Assembly (NCBI RefSeq): GCF_002335745.1
Contig: NZ_NIST01000001.1
Location: 5,447,342-5,511,341 of the forward strand
DNA from: Evansella halocellulosilytica
GTDB lineage: Bacteria; Bacillota; Bacilli; Bacillales; Salisediminibacteriaceae
Reading direction: 5' to 3'
DNA length: 64,000 nt
Shown here: one piece after another, positions 1 through 7,054 of the stretch
Layout of the letters: each line of letters starts with the position of its first letter
Position numbering within the stretch: the first letter of the stretch is position 1
Notes under the pieces: model-generated
What the model was told of the DNA's origin: nothing
The model's database searches: none
What the model saw: only the letters and a program-made list of their open reading frames with translations
Made by a program: the position numbers and the translations under genes

Positions 1-56
1 AGCAGTTCATTGTATGACTGCCTTTTTAAAACGGGAAACGGTACCAGGGTGGTAAA

Positions 57-1100
57 CGATTTTAGAACAAAAGCGCAAGCGCCTTGTCTCTTCCTCTTCT
101 AGTAGAGCTTTGTAGAGTATCCGTCGAGACAGCTCATAGCCTATTCGACGAGGCTTTGTTGGGTGCACACGAGCGACACTCTTTACCTGCGACGAGTAAT
201 CGCAGGAGCAACGAGCGACTCTCCGCTGAATTCTCTCCGAGCTGCTTCGACGCATTCTCTTCTTCGATTACACTTGCAGAGGAAGAAGCACGTAGTCTAC
301 GTCGAGTAATCGCAGCAGCACTGTTTATCTGCGACGAGTAACCGCAGGAGCAGCGAGCGACTCTCTGCTGAATTCTCTCCGAGCTGCTTCGACGCATTCT
401 CCTCTCCCATAACACTTCCCGCGGACGAAGCACGTAGCCTGCGACGAGTAATCGCAGGAGCAACGAGCGACTCTCCGCTGAATTCTCTCCGAGCTGCTTC
501 GACGCATTCTCTTCTTCGATTACACTTGCAGAGGAAGAAGCACGTAGTCTACGACGAGTAATCGCAGGAGCACTGTTTTTCTGCGACGAGTAACCGCAGG
601 AGCAACGAGCGACTCTCCGCTGAATTCTCTCCGAGCTGCTTCGACGCATTCTCTTCTTCGATTACACTTGCAGAGGAAGAAGCACGTAGTCTGCGACGAG
701 TAATCGCAGGAGCACTGTTTTTCTGCGACGAGTAACCGCAGGAGCACTGTTTTTCTGCGACGAGTAATCGCAGGAGCAAGCACTGCCTCTTCCTCTTCTA
801 GCATCGCTCTGTGGTTATATCCGTCGAGGCAAATCGAAGCTTATTCGTGATGTAAATGCTCTTTGGGGCTACTGGAAAGAAGAAGTCCGATCTTAGACTT
901 CAATTGACAGGGCGAAGTGACCTCGAGCGAAGAAATAGCTGTCTCTTCCTCTACTAGCAACGCTCCGAAGCATATCCGTCGAGACAACTCGCTAGATCTG
1001 ATCTTCGGCTAAAACCCCCGCGTCCTGCGGGAACGCCGAAGTCACCACATCCGTGTGGAAGCTCGTGATGTAAACGCTCGTCGCTGAGCTAGACATAACA
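57..1100. repeat. Modular interspersed repeat, block A (with tandem array)
   Basis: Non-coding repeat filling the left end. A head near 74-86 contains the dyad GCGCAAGCGC. It is followed by an array in which a small hairpin, CTGCGA-N7-TCGCAG or a close variant, recurs at about 187, 298, 329, 439, 549, 581, 691, 723 and 754. Successive spacings are about 110 or 31-32 bp, so the array is built of a long and a short unit. After the array come two copies of a core starting with CTCTTCCTC (about 784 and 944). The second core ends in a strong hairpin at 1003-1040 (CTTCGGC...GCCGAAG with inner CCCGC/GCGGG). The same parts recur at 26557-27150 and 61597-61815. Arg/Ser-rich open frames here are by-products of the repeat and are not called. 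Confidence 0.85.
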
Positions 1101-1154
1101 ACTATTTCGAGAACTTATCCACAAGATCTAAATCTATAGTTCCTAAACGACGAG

Positions 1155-1190
1155 AAAACCGCTGATTGCTAGATTGATCAGCGGTTTTTT
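1155..1190. terminator. Bidirectional rho-independent terminator
   Basis: A 12-bp stem AAAACCGCTGAT / ATCAGCGGTTTT closes a 10-nt loop and runs into T6 on the plus strand. It lies just after the minus-strand gene 1218-1895 and insulates it from repeat block A. Confidence 0.8.
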
Positions 1191-1217
1191 CATCATAATA
1201 CCGAATGCAATCGTACC

Positions 1218-1895
1218 TTATTCTAACCGGTTTCGGATATGATCATAGATATCCTGGATATTCCGTCGTTCACCAAATGCTTCCGTCACACCGTAAATCG
1301 TCTCATCTCCTCTTGCACCATTAATACTATTATCTAAGTCATGAATAATTCTGTGAGCATAACGCATTGCTCTCATATCATTCGCTTCATCCCAATGGGC
1401 AAGATCATATAAAGTAACTAGGTTGCGAATATCGTGTAATGCCCTTGATTCTGCGAGCATTTCGTTCTCAAGCTCGTACGTCAACTCTCTGAACAATTCA
1501 ATATTAAAGCTCGAATCTCCACTTCTATGACTCTCCCAGTTGATCGCCTCCAATGCTCCCCATCCGGTTAAATCATTAAATTTATCATGCAAGACCATAA
1601 TAATTTCATTTGCTTTTTCTTCTTGACCGCTTTGATAATTAATTGCTTCTTCATGATCACTAAATGAGAGAATCACTTCCCGATCCGGCCCCATTGAAAG
1701 TGTTTCGATTTCTGGATCTTCCTTGTTATCTACTTCTTCCTCTTGCAATTGTTCATCTGTCTCATTACCATTTTCGTCAACTTCTATTTCTTCGCCCATG
1801 CTACCTGTCTCTCCAATACTATCGCCGCTCATCGATAGAAACCACCCTACACCGATCATAACGACGATGAGACAGCTATATATAATCACCTTCAA
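1218..1895 (-). CDS. Hypothetical membrane-anchored acidic protein
   Basis: 225 aa, family not recognised. Residues 4-21 form one hydrophobic segment without a lipobox cysteine after it, so it is probably an uncleaved anchor or a signal peptide. Residues 25-65 are an Asp/Glu-rich linker. Residues 75-225 look mainly helical and soluble. The TTG start is chosen because GGGGAGTGAT lies a few bases upstream; a GTG two codons later is possible. It is monocistronic, with a strong hairpin terminator at 1155-1190. Function cannot be inferred from sequence; an extracytoplasmic location is an inference from the anchor and linker. Confidence 0.7.
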   Translation of the reverse strand: MKVIIYSCLIVVMIGVGWFLSMSGDSIGETGSMGEEIEVDENGNETDEQLQEEEVDNKEDPEIETLSMGPDREVILSFSDHEEAINYQSGQEEKANEIIMVLHDKFNDLTGWGALEAINWESHRSGDSSFNIELFRELTYELENEMLAESRALHDIRNLVTLYDLAHWDEANDMRAMRYAHRIIHDLDNSINGARGDETIYGVTEAFGERRNIQDIYDHIRNRLE

Positions 1896-1979
1896 ACGAT
1901 ATCACTCCCCAAAATCTAATTAAATCTTGCTGTATTATCGTTCTAGTTTTTTACTTGCTTTATACAAATCTCATTCTTT

Positions 1980-2123
1980 TTATTCCACAAAAACAGCTAA
2001 AATACCTTTTCTTAACGGTATGGATCTTTCGATAATTCTCCCTATAAATTTCGAAACTCGCACGATTTCCTGCTTGTCTAGATGGTTAAGTGCACTTCGG
2101 AGGTCGACACGATCCACCATCAT
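1980..2123 (-). CDS. Possible small ORF (47 aa)
   Basis: A minus-strand frame starting ATG-ATG encodes about 47 aa (begins MMVDRVDLRS, ends GILAVFVE) with a protein-like alternation of charged and hydrophobic residues. No Shine-Dalgarno sequence is visible upstream, so it may be a gene fragment or chance. It lies back to back with the small gene at 2242. No family recognised. Confidence 0.2.
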   Translation of the reverse strand: MMVDRVDLRSALNHLDKQEIVRVSKFIGRIIERSIPLRKGILAVFVE

Positions 2124-2166
2124 TGAAAAAAAGGGTGATTTTTTATTCTTTATGTAGAATTATCTG

Positions 2167-2195
2167 TTGATTTTTTATAGTAAACAGGATAAAAT
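2167..2195 (+). promoter_or_regulatory. Sigma-A promoter for the 2242 gene
   Basis: TTGATT (2167-2172), a 17-bp spacer and TAAAAT (2190-2195) form a near-consensus housekeeping promoter ending 46 bp before the start codon at 2242. Confidence 0.6.
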
Positions 2196-2241
2196 CGTTA
2201 TAATCGAGTTCTTAATAACGAACAAATGGAGGTGTAGGAGA

Positions 2242-2439
2242 TTGGGTGCATTAGTTCTAAGTTGCCATTTAGAGGAACGACTTGATCTGTTAATTGAGAA
2301 AGAAAAAGCATTACTTCACGAAATATCAGAATTAAAAAAAGAGGAAGAAGAGATCCAAACTTTATTTAGTGAAAGAATCTTAGAATTAGAATACAAGAAT
2401 ATCATTCTTAAGAGGAACTTAGCTATGTTTGATAATTAA
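2242..2439 (+). CDS. Small coiled-coil protein, unknown
   Basis: 65 aa. The TTG start at 2242 follows GGAGGTG with 7-nt spacing. An in-frame upstream ATG at 2167 coincides with the -35 of the promoter, so the longer version is rejected. Apart from a short hydrophobic N-terminus the protein is a single Leu/Glu/Lys heptad-like helix (residues about 10-60), so a coiled-coil or small regulatory partner is likely. Not a recognised family; Spo0E-like phosphatases are of similar size but their Ser-Gln-Glu-x-Asp signature is absent. It converges on the sigma-factor gene at 2459. Confidence 0.55.
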   Translation: MGALVLSCHLEERLDLLIEKEKALLHEISELKKEEEEIQTLFSERILELEYKNIILKRNLAMFDN

Positions 2440-2458
2440 ATTCACTAGGTTTAGTCAA

Positions 2459-2965
2459 CTATTCTTCCTCAACCATTTTCTTCAGTTTGATTAACGCTTG
2501 TTTTCTCCAATATTTTACGGTTGTCATCTGGACACCGTATTTTTCTGAGATTTCCTTCGGTTTGAGTCCATAGAGGAGTGCTTCTCGTGCCCAGATTCGT
2601 TCCCGCTCCGTCAATCTCGAGCGTTCAAGCCAGTCTTTAAACGCGATTTGGCGCTCATCGATACCTGGAACTGAATCCGTCACATTCACTATCTCTGCTT
2701 GTTCAGTTGGCAAATGTCGATCTTGCCATTTCTTTCTTCTTGTAATCTCACTTTTCATTCGCCCATACACATAACTCTTAGCGTAAGCTGCGAAAACACC
2801 TTGTTTCGGATCGAATTTTGACCACGCTTCGAATAATGCGATCCGACCTATTTGTTCAAATTCCTCACGATCACGATTTAAATTCCACTTTCGAATGATT
2901 GAGTTGACAAGTGGCATGTACGCCTTGCAAATGTTCTCAAATTCAATTTCTTTTAAATGATCCAA
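2459..2965 (-). CDS. Sigma-70-family RNA polymerase sigma factor
   Basis: 168 aa. Region 2 spans about residues 10-75, with the conserved YMPLV and FEQIGRIALFEAWSKFDP stretches. A short linker leads to region 4 (about 110-165) with a helix-turn-helix around LKPKEISEKYGVQMTTVKYW. Regions 1 and 3 are absent, so it is a small alternative (ECF-like or YlaC/SigO-sized) factor. The TTG start follows GGAGAG with 6-nt spacing. No anti-sigma gene is adjacent: the upstream genes belong to a PTS operon and the downstream neighbour converges. Its target promoters cannot be read from this window. Confidence 0.8.
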   Translation of the reverse strand: MDHLKEIEFENICKAYMPLVNSIIRKWNLNRDREEFEQIGRIALFEAWSKFDPKQGVFAAYAKSYVYGRMKSEITRRKKWQDRHLPTEQAEIVNVTDSVPGIDERQIAFKDWLERSRLTERERIWAREALLYGLKPKEISEKYGVQMTTVKYWRKQALIKLKKMVEEE

Positions 2966-3040
2966 GGGGATCTCTCCAACTTGGAAGCGCGCTTCCGCTT
3001 ATTCCGCGGTAATCCAACTGTAGCGCACGTAAAAAGGAGA

Positions 3041-3100
3041 GACGAATCGCTTTGATTCAAACTTCAGCAACGTAAACGTAAGCAAAATTGAAGTTTCGTC
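3041..3100. other. Nested inverted repeat (possible structured leader)
   Basis: GACGAA (3041-3046) can pair with TTCGTC (3095-3100), and AAACTTCA (3059-3066) with TGAAGTTT (3089-3096). The loop holds the doublet ACGT-AA-ACGT. It lies upstream of the sigma-factor gene, about 75-135 nt before its start. It could be an operator or a leader structure. Confidence 0.4.
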
Positions 3101-3173
3101 TAGGTGAAAATTTAATTTTTATCAGTTACACGGGTAGAAATGTTTATGTTTCGATAAAGAAAGCTATATGCAT

Positions 3174-3207
3174 AAACCACTAAGCCTTTCAGCAGCTTAG
3201 TGGTTTT
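3174..3207. terminator. Hairpin terminator after the PTS-transketolase operon
   Basis: AAACCACTAAGC pairs with GCTTAGTGGTTT across a 9-nt loop. It is followed by T5 on the plus strand and a short T-rich stretch on the minus strand. It lies a few bases beyond the stop of the last operon gene. Confidence 0.65.
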
Positions 3208-3237
3208 TCGACATTATTCGGGAAGTGACTGGCACTT
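3207..3237 (+). repeat. 31-bp palindromic repeat, copy 1
   Basis: TTCGACA, a spacer TTATTCGGG, then the imperfect palindrome AAGTGACTGGCACTT. Its right part encodes the last seven residues (KCQSLPE) and the stop codon of the transketolase C-terminal gene. Confidence 0.9.
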
Positions 3238-4152
3238 AGCAATTAACTTTTCAACGGTGAGTCCGTGGTAGTCAAGGAGGTCATGGTCTTTTCCACATTG
3301 ACTATACTCATGCTCAACACCTATTCGTGTCAGTCGAACTGGAAAGGTGGATGAGGTAACTTCATTGACGAGGCTGCCAAAGCCATTTGTGACGAAATGC
3401 TCCTCAACCGTTATAAAGTGTTCATGCGTTTTTGCAAGATCCATAATCATCTCCTTATCAAGCGGCTTTACTGTTGGAAAATGAACATGTGTGATCTCAA
3501 TATTTTGCTTCTTTAACTGTTGAACAGCTTGATACACCCTTGAGCTCATCGCCCCTGTAGATAAACAAGCAATCTTTTTCCCTCTATTCAGCAGTAGGCT
3601 TTTTCCAATCGTAAACTCTCTGTCAGTTCCAGAGATCAGATTCAATGTTTCATCCCTTGACAACCTCAAATACACGGGGCCATTATATGACTGCATAGCT
3701 ACCATCGCTTTACGAGCTTCCCTAGCATCCCCTGGAGACAAAACTACCATATTCGGGAGGGTTGCCATTAAGGCGATATCTTCTAACGAGTGATGGGTTT
3801 TACCGGTATTACTTGTCAGCAAACCACTATAAGCTCCTACAAGCTTTACATTCATTGACGGCTGGTCTACACTGACGACAATTTGGTCATACGCTCTCCG
3901 GGTAATAAATGCCCCAAAACTACAAACCCAAGGGATCAATCCACAAGTAGACAGACCTGCTGCAACACCAACCATATTTTGCTCTGCAATTCCCATTTGT
4001 AAAAAATGATCAGGATTCGCTTTTTCAACATGTGCTAAGCGCGTTGAATTACCTAAGTCACCATCTAAAACAACAGTCTGCTTATCCTTTAATGTCATTT
4101 CAGTTAACGTATCGCCAAATACATTTCGCATACTTTTTGGTTCAACTGTCAC
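3214..4152 (-). CDS. Transketolase, C-terminal subunit
   Basis: 312 aa. Pyrimidine-binding half of a split, TPP-dependent transketolase, with a Pyr domain (about 8-170; LDGDLGNSTR, the TPP-activating glutamate in GIAEQNM, and KTHHSLEDIA) and a transketolase C domain (about 185-305). It pairs with the product of 4149-4988 to move two-carbon ketol units between pentose and other sugar phosphates. The GTG start overlaps the upstream stop by 4 nt and has AAGGAGGG at 7-nt spacing. The last seven codons and the stop lie inside a 31-bp palindromic repeat, so its C-terminus is repeat-derived. Within a PTS operon it probably processes the imported sugar. Confidence 0.9.
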   Translation of the reverse strand: MTVEPKSMRNVFGDTLTEMTLKDKQTVVLDGDLGNSTRLAHVEKANPDHFLQMGIAEQNMVGVAAGLSTCGLIPWVCSFGAFITRRAYDQIVVSVDQPSMNVKLVGAYSGLLTSNTGKTHHSLEDIALMATLPNMVVLSPGDAREARKAMVAMQSYNGPVYLRLSRDETLNLISGTDREFTIGKSLLLNRGKKIACLSTGAMSSRVYQAVQQLKKQNIEITHVHFPTVKPLDKEMIMDLAKTHEHFITVEEHFVTNGFGSLVNEVTSSTFPVRLTRIGVEHEYSQCGKDHDLLDYHGLTVEKLIAKCQSLPE

Positions 4153-4988
4153 CTTGTTTCCCTCCTTCCTAGCTCATCCATCGCTCGTTCAAACTCTTCA
4201 TCAGTCGGAACTTTCGAATGCCAATTAAAATCCCCTTCCATAAAGCTGACCCCCTTGCCCTTTACTGTATTAGCAATGATCGCTATCGGTCGTTCGACTT
4301 GATTATTTTTTGCAGAATCAAGCGATGAGACGATTTCCTTCATGCTATGTCCATCTATACTGATTGCCTTCCATCCAAAAGCTTTCCATTTTTCAACATG
4401 GTTGTATTCTGGTCTTTCCCTCGATAATGCACTTTCTTCTCTCCAGCCATATTGCTGAAGTCCGTTATTATCTACGATCACAATCAAGTTATTTAGGCGA
4501 TATCTGCTTGCAACGTGTGCTGCTTCCCACACTTGACCTTCTTGGGATTCTCCATCACCGATCATAACAAACGTTCGGAAATCAGCTTTTTTTAACTTTG
4601 CAGCTAATGCCATTCCAACACCGGCAGAAATGCCTTGTCCTAACGATCCTGTCGACATATCAATACCTGGAAGCTTCGTCATATCCGGGTGAGCTTGCAG
4701 TCGGGAATGGAGCTGATCAAAAGTAAATAATTCTTCATATGAAAAATATCCTTTAAGGGCTAGTGTTACATAAAGAGCAATTCCGGAGTGACCTTTGGAT
4801 AATATAAAGCGATCACGTTCCTCCCAATTAGGCTCACTTGGACGGACATCCATCACATGAAAATAAAGGGCAGCTAATAAATCAGCTGCCGATAGTGGTC
4901 CTCCAACATGTCCTTGTTGCTTCGTATAAACGACTTCGATTACACCTTCACGTATATGATCTGCTTGTTGCTTGAGCTGTTCTACCAT
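4149..4988 (-). CDS. Transketolase, N-terminal subunit
   Basis: 279 aa. TPP pyrophosphate-binding half of the split transketolase. The TPP/Mg motif GDGESQEGQVWEAAH-N14-VDNN lies at about residues 145-175. RFILSKGHSG (about 62) and GSLGQGIS (about 115) are typical substrate/TPP-site stretches. ATG start behind GAGGAGGA. It is translationally coupled to the C-terminal half and lies 16 bp after the PTS IIC gene. Split transketolases beside an UlaA-type PTS are a recurrent arrangement in Bacillota, suggesting a pentulose- or ascorbate-like substrate. Confidence 0.9.
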   Translation of the reverse strand: MVEQLKQQADHIREGVIEVVYTKQQGHVGGPLSAADLLAALYFHVMDVRPSEPNWEERDRFILSKGHSGIALYVTLALKGYFSYEELFTFDQLHSRLQAHPDMTKLPGIDMSTGSLGQGISAGVGMALAAKLKKADFRTFVMIGDGESQEGQVWEAAHVASRYRLNNLIVIVDNNGLQQYGWREESALSRERPEYNHVEKWKAFGWKAISIDGHSMKEIVSSLDSAKNNQVERPIAIIANTVKGKGVSFMEGDFNWHSKVPTDEEFERAMDELGRRETR

Positions 4989-5004
4989 CAGGGTTCCTCC
5001 TCTA

Positions 5005-6270
5005 TTAGCTAAACAAATTTGCTAACAAACCGATTAAAATACCAATGATGCCAAAGTCAGAATCGCCAAAAGTCGTATTTTCAAAACCTAAATTTCCGAG
5101 TACCGGTAATAAAAATGCTGGTATAAAGCTAATAAGCACTCCATTCGTAAAGCCGCCTACCGCTGCCCCGATTCTCCCGCCAGCTGCATTACCGAATACA
5201 CCTGCACCAGCTCCTGTAAAGAAGTGTGGGACAAGTCCTGGGATAATAAGAGCTAAACTAAATATTCCTAAGAAAAACATGCTTATAAGTCCACCAACGA
5301 AGCTGCAGAGGAAGCCAATTAGAACGGCTGTCGGTGCATAAGGATAAATAACAGGAACATCCAAGGCCGGTTTTGCCCCTGGAACAAGCTTTTCAGCAAT
5401 ACCACGGAATGCCGGGACGATTTCTGCTAAAATCATCCGTACACCAACCATGATAATGCTAAACCCTGCAGCAAATGTTATCCCTTGCATGATTCCAAAC
5501 ATGATGAAATTTTGTTCTCCAGCATACGTTGAAACGACATCTGGTCCGGCAACCAACACTAGAATGACGAACATCACGATCATTGTTAACGCTGTAGCCA
5601 ATAACGAATCTCTTAAAAAGGACCACCGTTCCGGAATTTTAATATCTTCCGTTGATTTTTTGTCATCACCGACAGCTTTACCTACTAAACCAGCTGAGAC
5701 GTAACCGATTGTTCCAAAGTGCCCCATTGCAATATCGTTTCCACCTGTAATTTTACGCATAAACGGTTGAGCGAGAGCTGGCATCAATACCATGACAAAG
5801 CCGAGAATAAGAGAACCGACGATGACTAAAGGTGCTCCTGTCATCCCTGCCGTTCCAAGGACAGCAGATAAAAGTGCTGCCATGAAAAATGTATGATGGC
5901 CTGTAAGGAAAATATATTTTAATGGTGTAAACCTAGCAAATAAGATATTTGCAACAAAGCCAAATCCCATAATTAATGCCGTTTCTGCTCCTAACGTTTG
6001 TTGGGCTAAGGCAACAATAGCTTCGTTATTTGGGATAACGCCTTGAACTTCAAACCTATCAAATATAATGCCTCCTAGTGAATCGAGTGAGCCTATAATA
6101 ACGGTCGCTCCAGCTCCTAAAATGACAAATCCAATTATACTTTTAGAAGTACCTGAAAATACTTTTGCAAACTTGGCACGCTGCAGAATTAACCCGATCA
6201 TGACGATTAGACCGACTAACACTTCTGGTAAACTAAGAATTTCATTCATCAAAAACTCGAACAATTCCAT
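5005..6270 (-). CDS. PTS EIIC, ascorbate (UlaA/SgaT) type
   Basis: 421 aa, about ten or eleven membrane segments. UlaA-family signatures are GHHTFFMAALLSAVLG near residue 125 and the Gly-rich VFGNAAGGRIGAAVGG near 370. It moves the sugar across the membrane while phosphorylating it together with the IIB and IIA genes just upstream. ATG start behind AAGGGAG. Separate IIA, IIB and IIC genes in this order are typical of the L-ascorbate family, whose characterised members carry L-ascorbate. The transketolase partners make another keto-sugar equally possible. Confidence 0.88.
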   Translation of the reverse strand: MELFEFLMNEILSLPEVLVGLIVMIGLILQRAKFAKVFSGTSKSIIGFVILGAGATVIIGSLDSLGGIIFDRFEVQGVIPNNEAIVALAQQTLGAETALIMGFGFVANILFARFTPLKYIFLTGHHTFFMAALLSAVLGTAGMTGAPLVIVGSLILGFVMVLMPALAQPFMRKITGGNDIAMGHFGTIGYVSAGLVGKAVGDDKKSTEDIKIPERWSFLRDSLLATALTMIVMFVILVLVAGPDVVSTYAGEQNFIMFGIMQGITFAAGFSIIMVGVRMILAEIVPAFRGIAEKLVPGAKPALDVPVIYPYAPTAVLIGFLCSFVGGLISMFFLGIFSLALIIPGLVPHFFTGAGAGVFGNAAGGRIGAAVGGFTNGVLISFIPAFLLPVLGNLGFENTTFGDSDFGIIGILIGLLANLFS

Positions 6271-6290
6271 TTTTGATCACTCCCTTAGTT

Positions 6291-6566
6291 TTATTTTTGA
6301 GCGTTTAAGTACTCATCAATTGCTTTTTCCACTTCCCCTTCACTCGCCACATTTATAATCGCCTTCACAACAGCAGTGCCGCCCGACAATTGAGAAGCAA
6401 ACTCATTATTCGTTAAAATTAGATCTGCTTTCATACCTGATGCTGTCCCAATATCTGCGGCTTCAACCTCTGCTTGAATCCCTTTCTTTTCGATGACCCG
6501 ATCCGCAGTCATTTTTAACATAAGACTTGAACCAAACCCCATCCCACATACAGCTAATATTTTCAT
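6291..6566 (-). CDS. PTS EIIB, ascorbate/lactose-like
   Basis: 91 aa, close to the usual length for a stand-alone IIB. The P-loop CGMGFGSS carries the phospho-accepting Cys7. It takes the phosphate from the IIA histidine and passes it to the incoming sugar bound by IIC. ATG start behind TTGAGGAGGAG. The gene lies between IIA and IIC with spacings of 12 and 20 bp. Confidence 0.9.
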   Translation of the reverse strand: MKILAVCGMGFGSSLMLKMTADRVIEKKGIQAEVEAADIGTASGMKADLILTNNEFASQLSGGTAVVKAIINVASEGEVEKAIDEYLNAQK

Positions 6567-6578
6567 TGAATCTCCTCC

Positions 6579-7028
6579 TCAAAAGTAATAGGGTGCGAAC
6601 AATTGTAGTAACTCATTTTTACCATCAGCACTTGCAACGGTTGTCATCAGATCTTTATTTTCAATCCATGAAGATATCGTTTTTAATAGACTTAGATGAG
6701 TTTCTGAGGTTGTTGCAGCTAAACAAATAAATATTTGTGCATGGTATTCTTGCTTTTTTTTAAATTGAACTGGTGTCTCAAAAACTGTCAGTGACACCCC
6801 CGCCTCTTTAACACCGGATTCCGGACGTGAATGCGGAAGTGCAACATTCGGTGCAATTAAAATATATGGTCCTAACTCCATTACATTTTCAATCATAGAA
6901 TCTATATAGTTGTTCATAATTCGATTTTGTTCAAGAAGTGGCTGAGTACTTTTTCTTATCGCATCTTGCCAATGATAGGTATCGCCCACCCATTGTATAA
7001 ATTGTTCGTTGAAAATTCGGTTGTTCAT
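6579..7028 (-). CDS. PTS EIIA (mannitol/fructose superfamily)
   Basis: 149 aa. EIIA-2 fold with the active-site His66 in APNVALPHSRPE. It accepts phosphate from HPr and donates it to Cys7 of IIB. ATG start with GAGAGGTG upstream. It is located 26 bp after the regulator gene. It probably also phosphorylates the PRD regulator, as in related systems. Confidence 0.9.
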   Translation of the reverse strand: MNNRIFNEQFIQWVGDTYHWQDAIRKSTQPLLEQNRIMNNYIDSMIENVMELGPYILIAPNVALPHSRPESGVKEAGVSLTVFETPVQFKKKQEYHAQIFICLAATTSETHLSLLKTISSWIENKDLMTTVASADGKNELLQLFAPYYF

Positions 7029-7054
7029 CCATTTTCACCTCTCGACAACAAAAA

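Noticed and set aside
187..772. CRISPR-like periodicity of the short units
   Set aside because: Units are contiguous with conserved sequence between hairpins. There are no unique spacers and no cas genes.
7..804. Overlapping Arg/Ser-rich ORFs in block A (and similar ones at 26468-27147)
   Set aside because: They are translations of the tandem repeat, have no ribosome binding sites and share the same peptide in several frames.
1106..1117. Perfect DnaA-box-like TTATCCACA
   Set aside because: A single site without a cluster, dnaA/dnaN neighbours or an AT-rich unwinding region; expected by chance.
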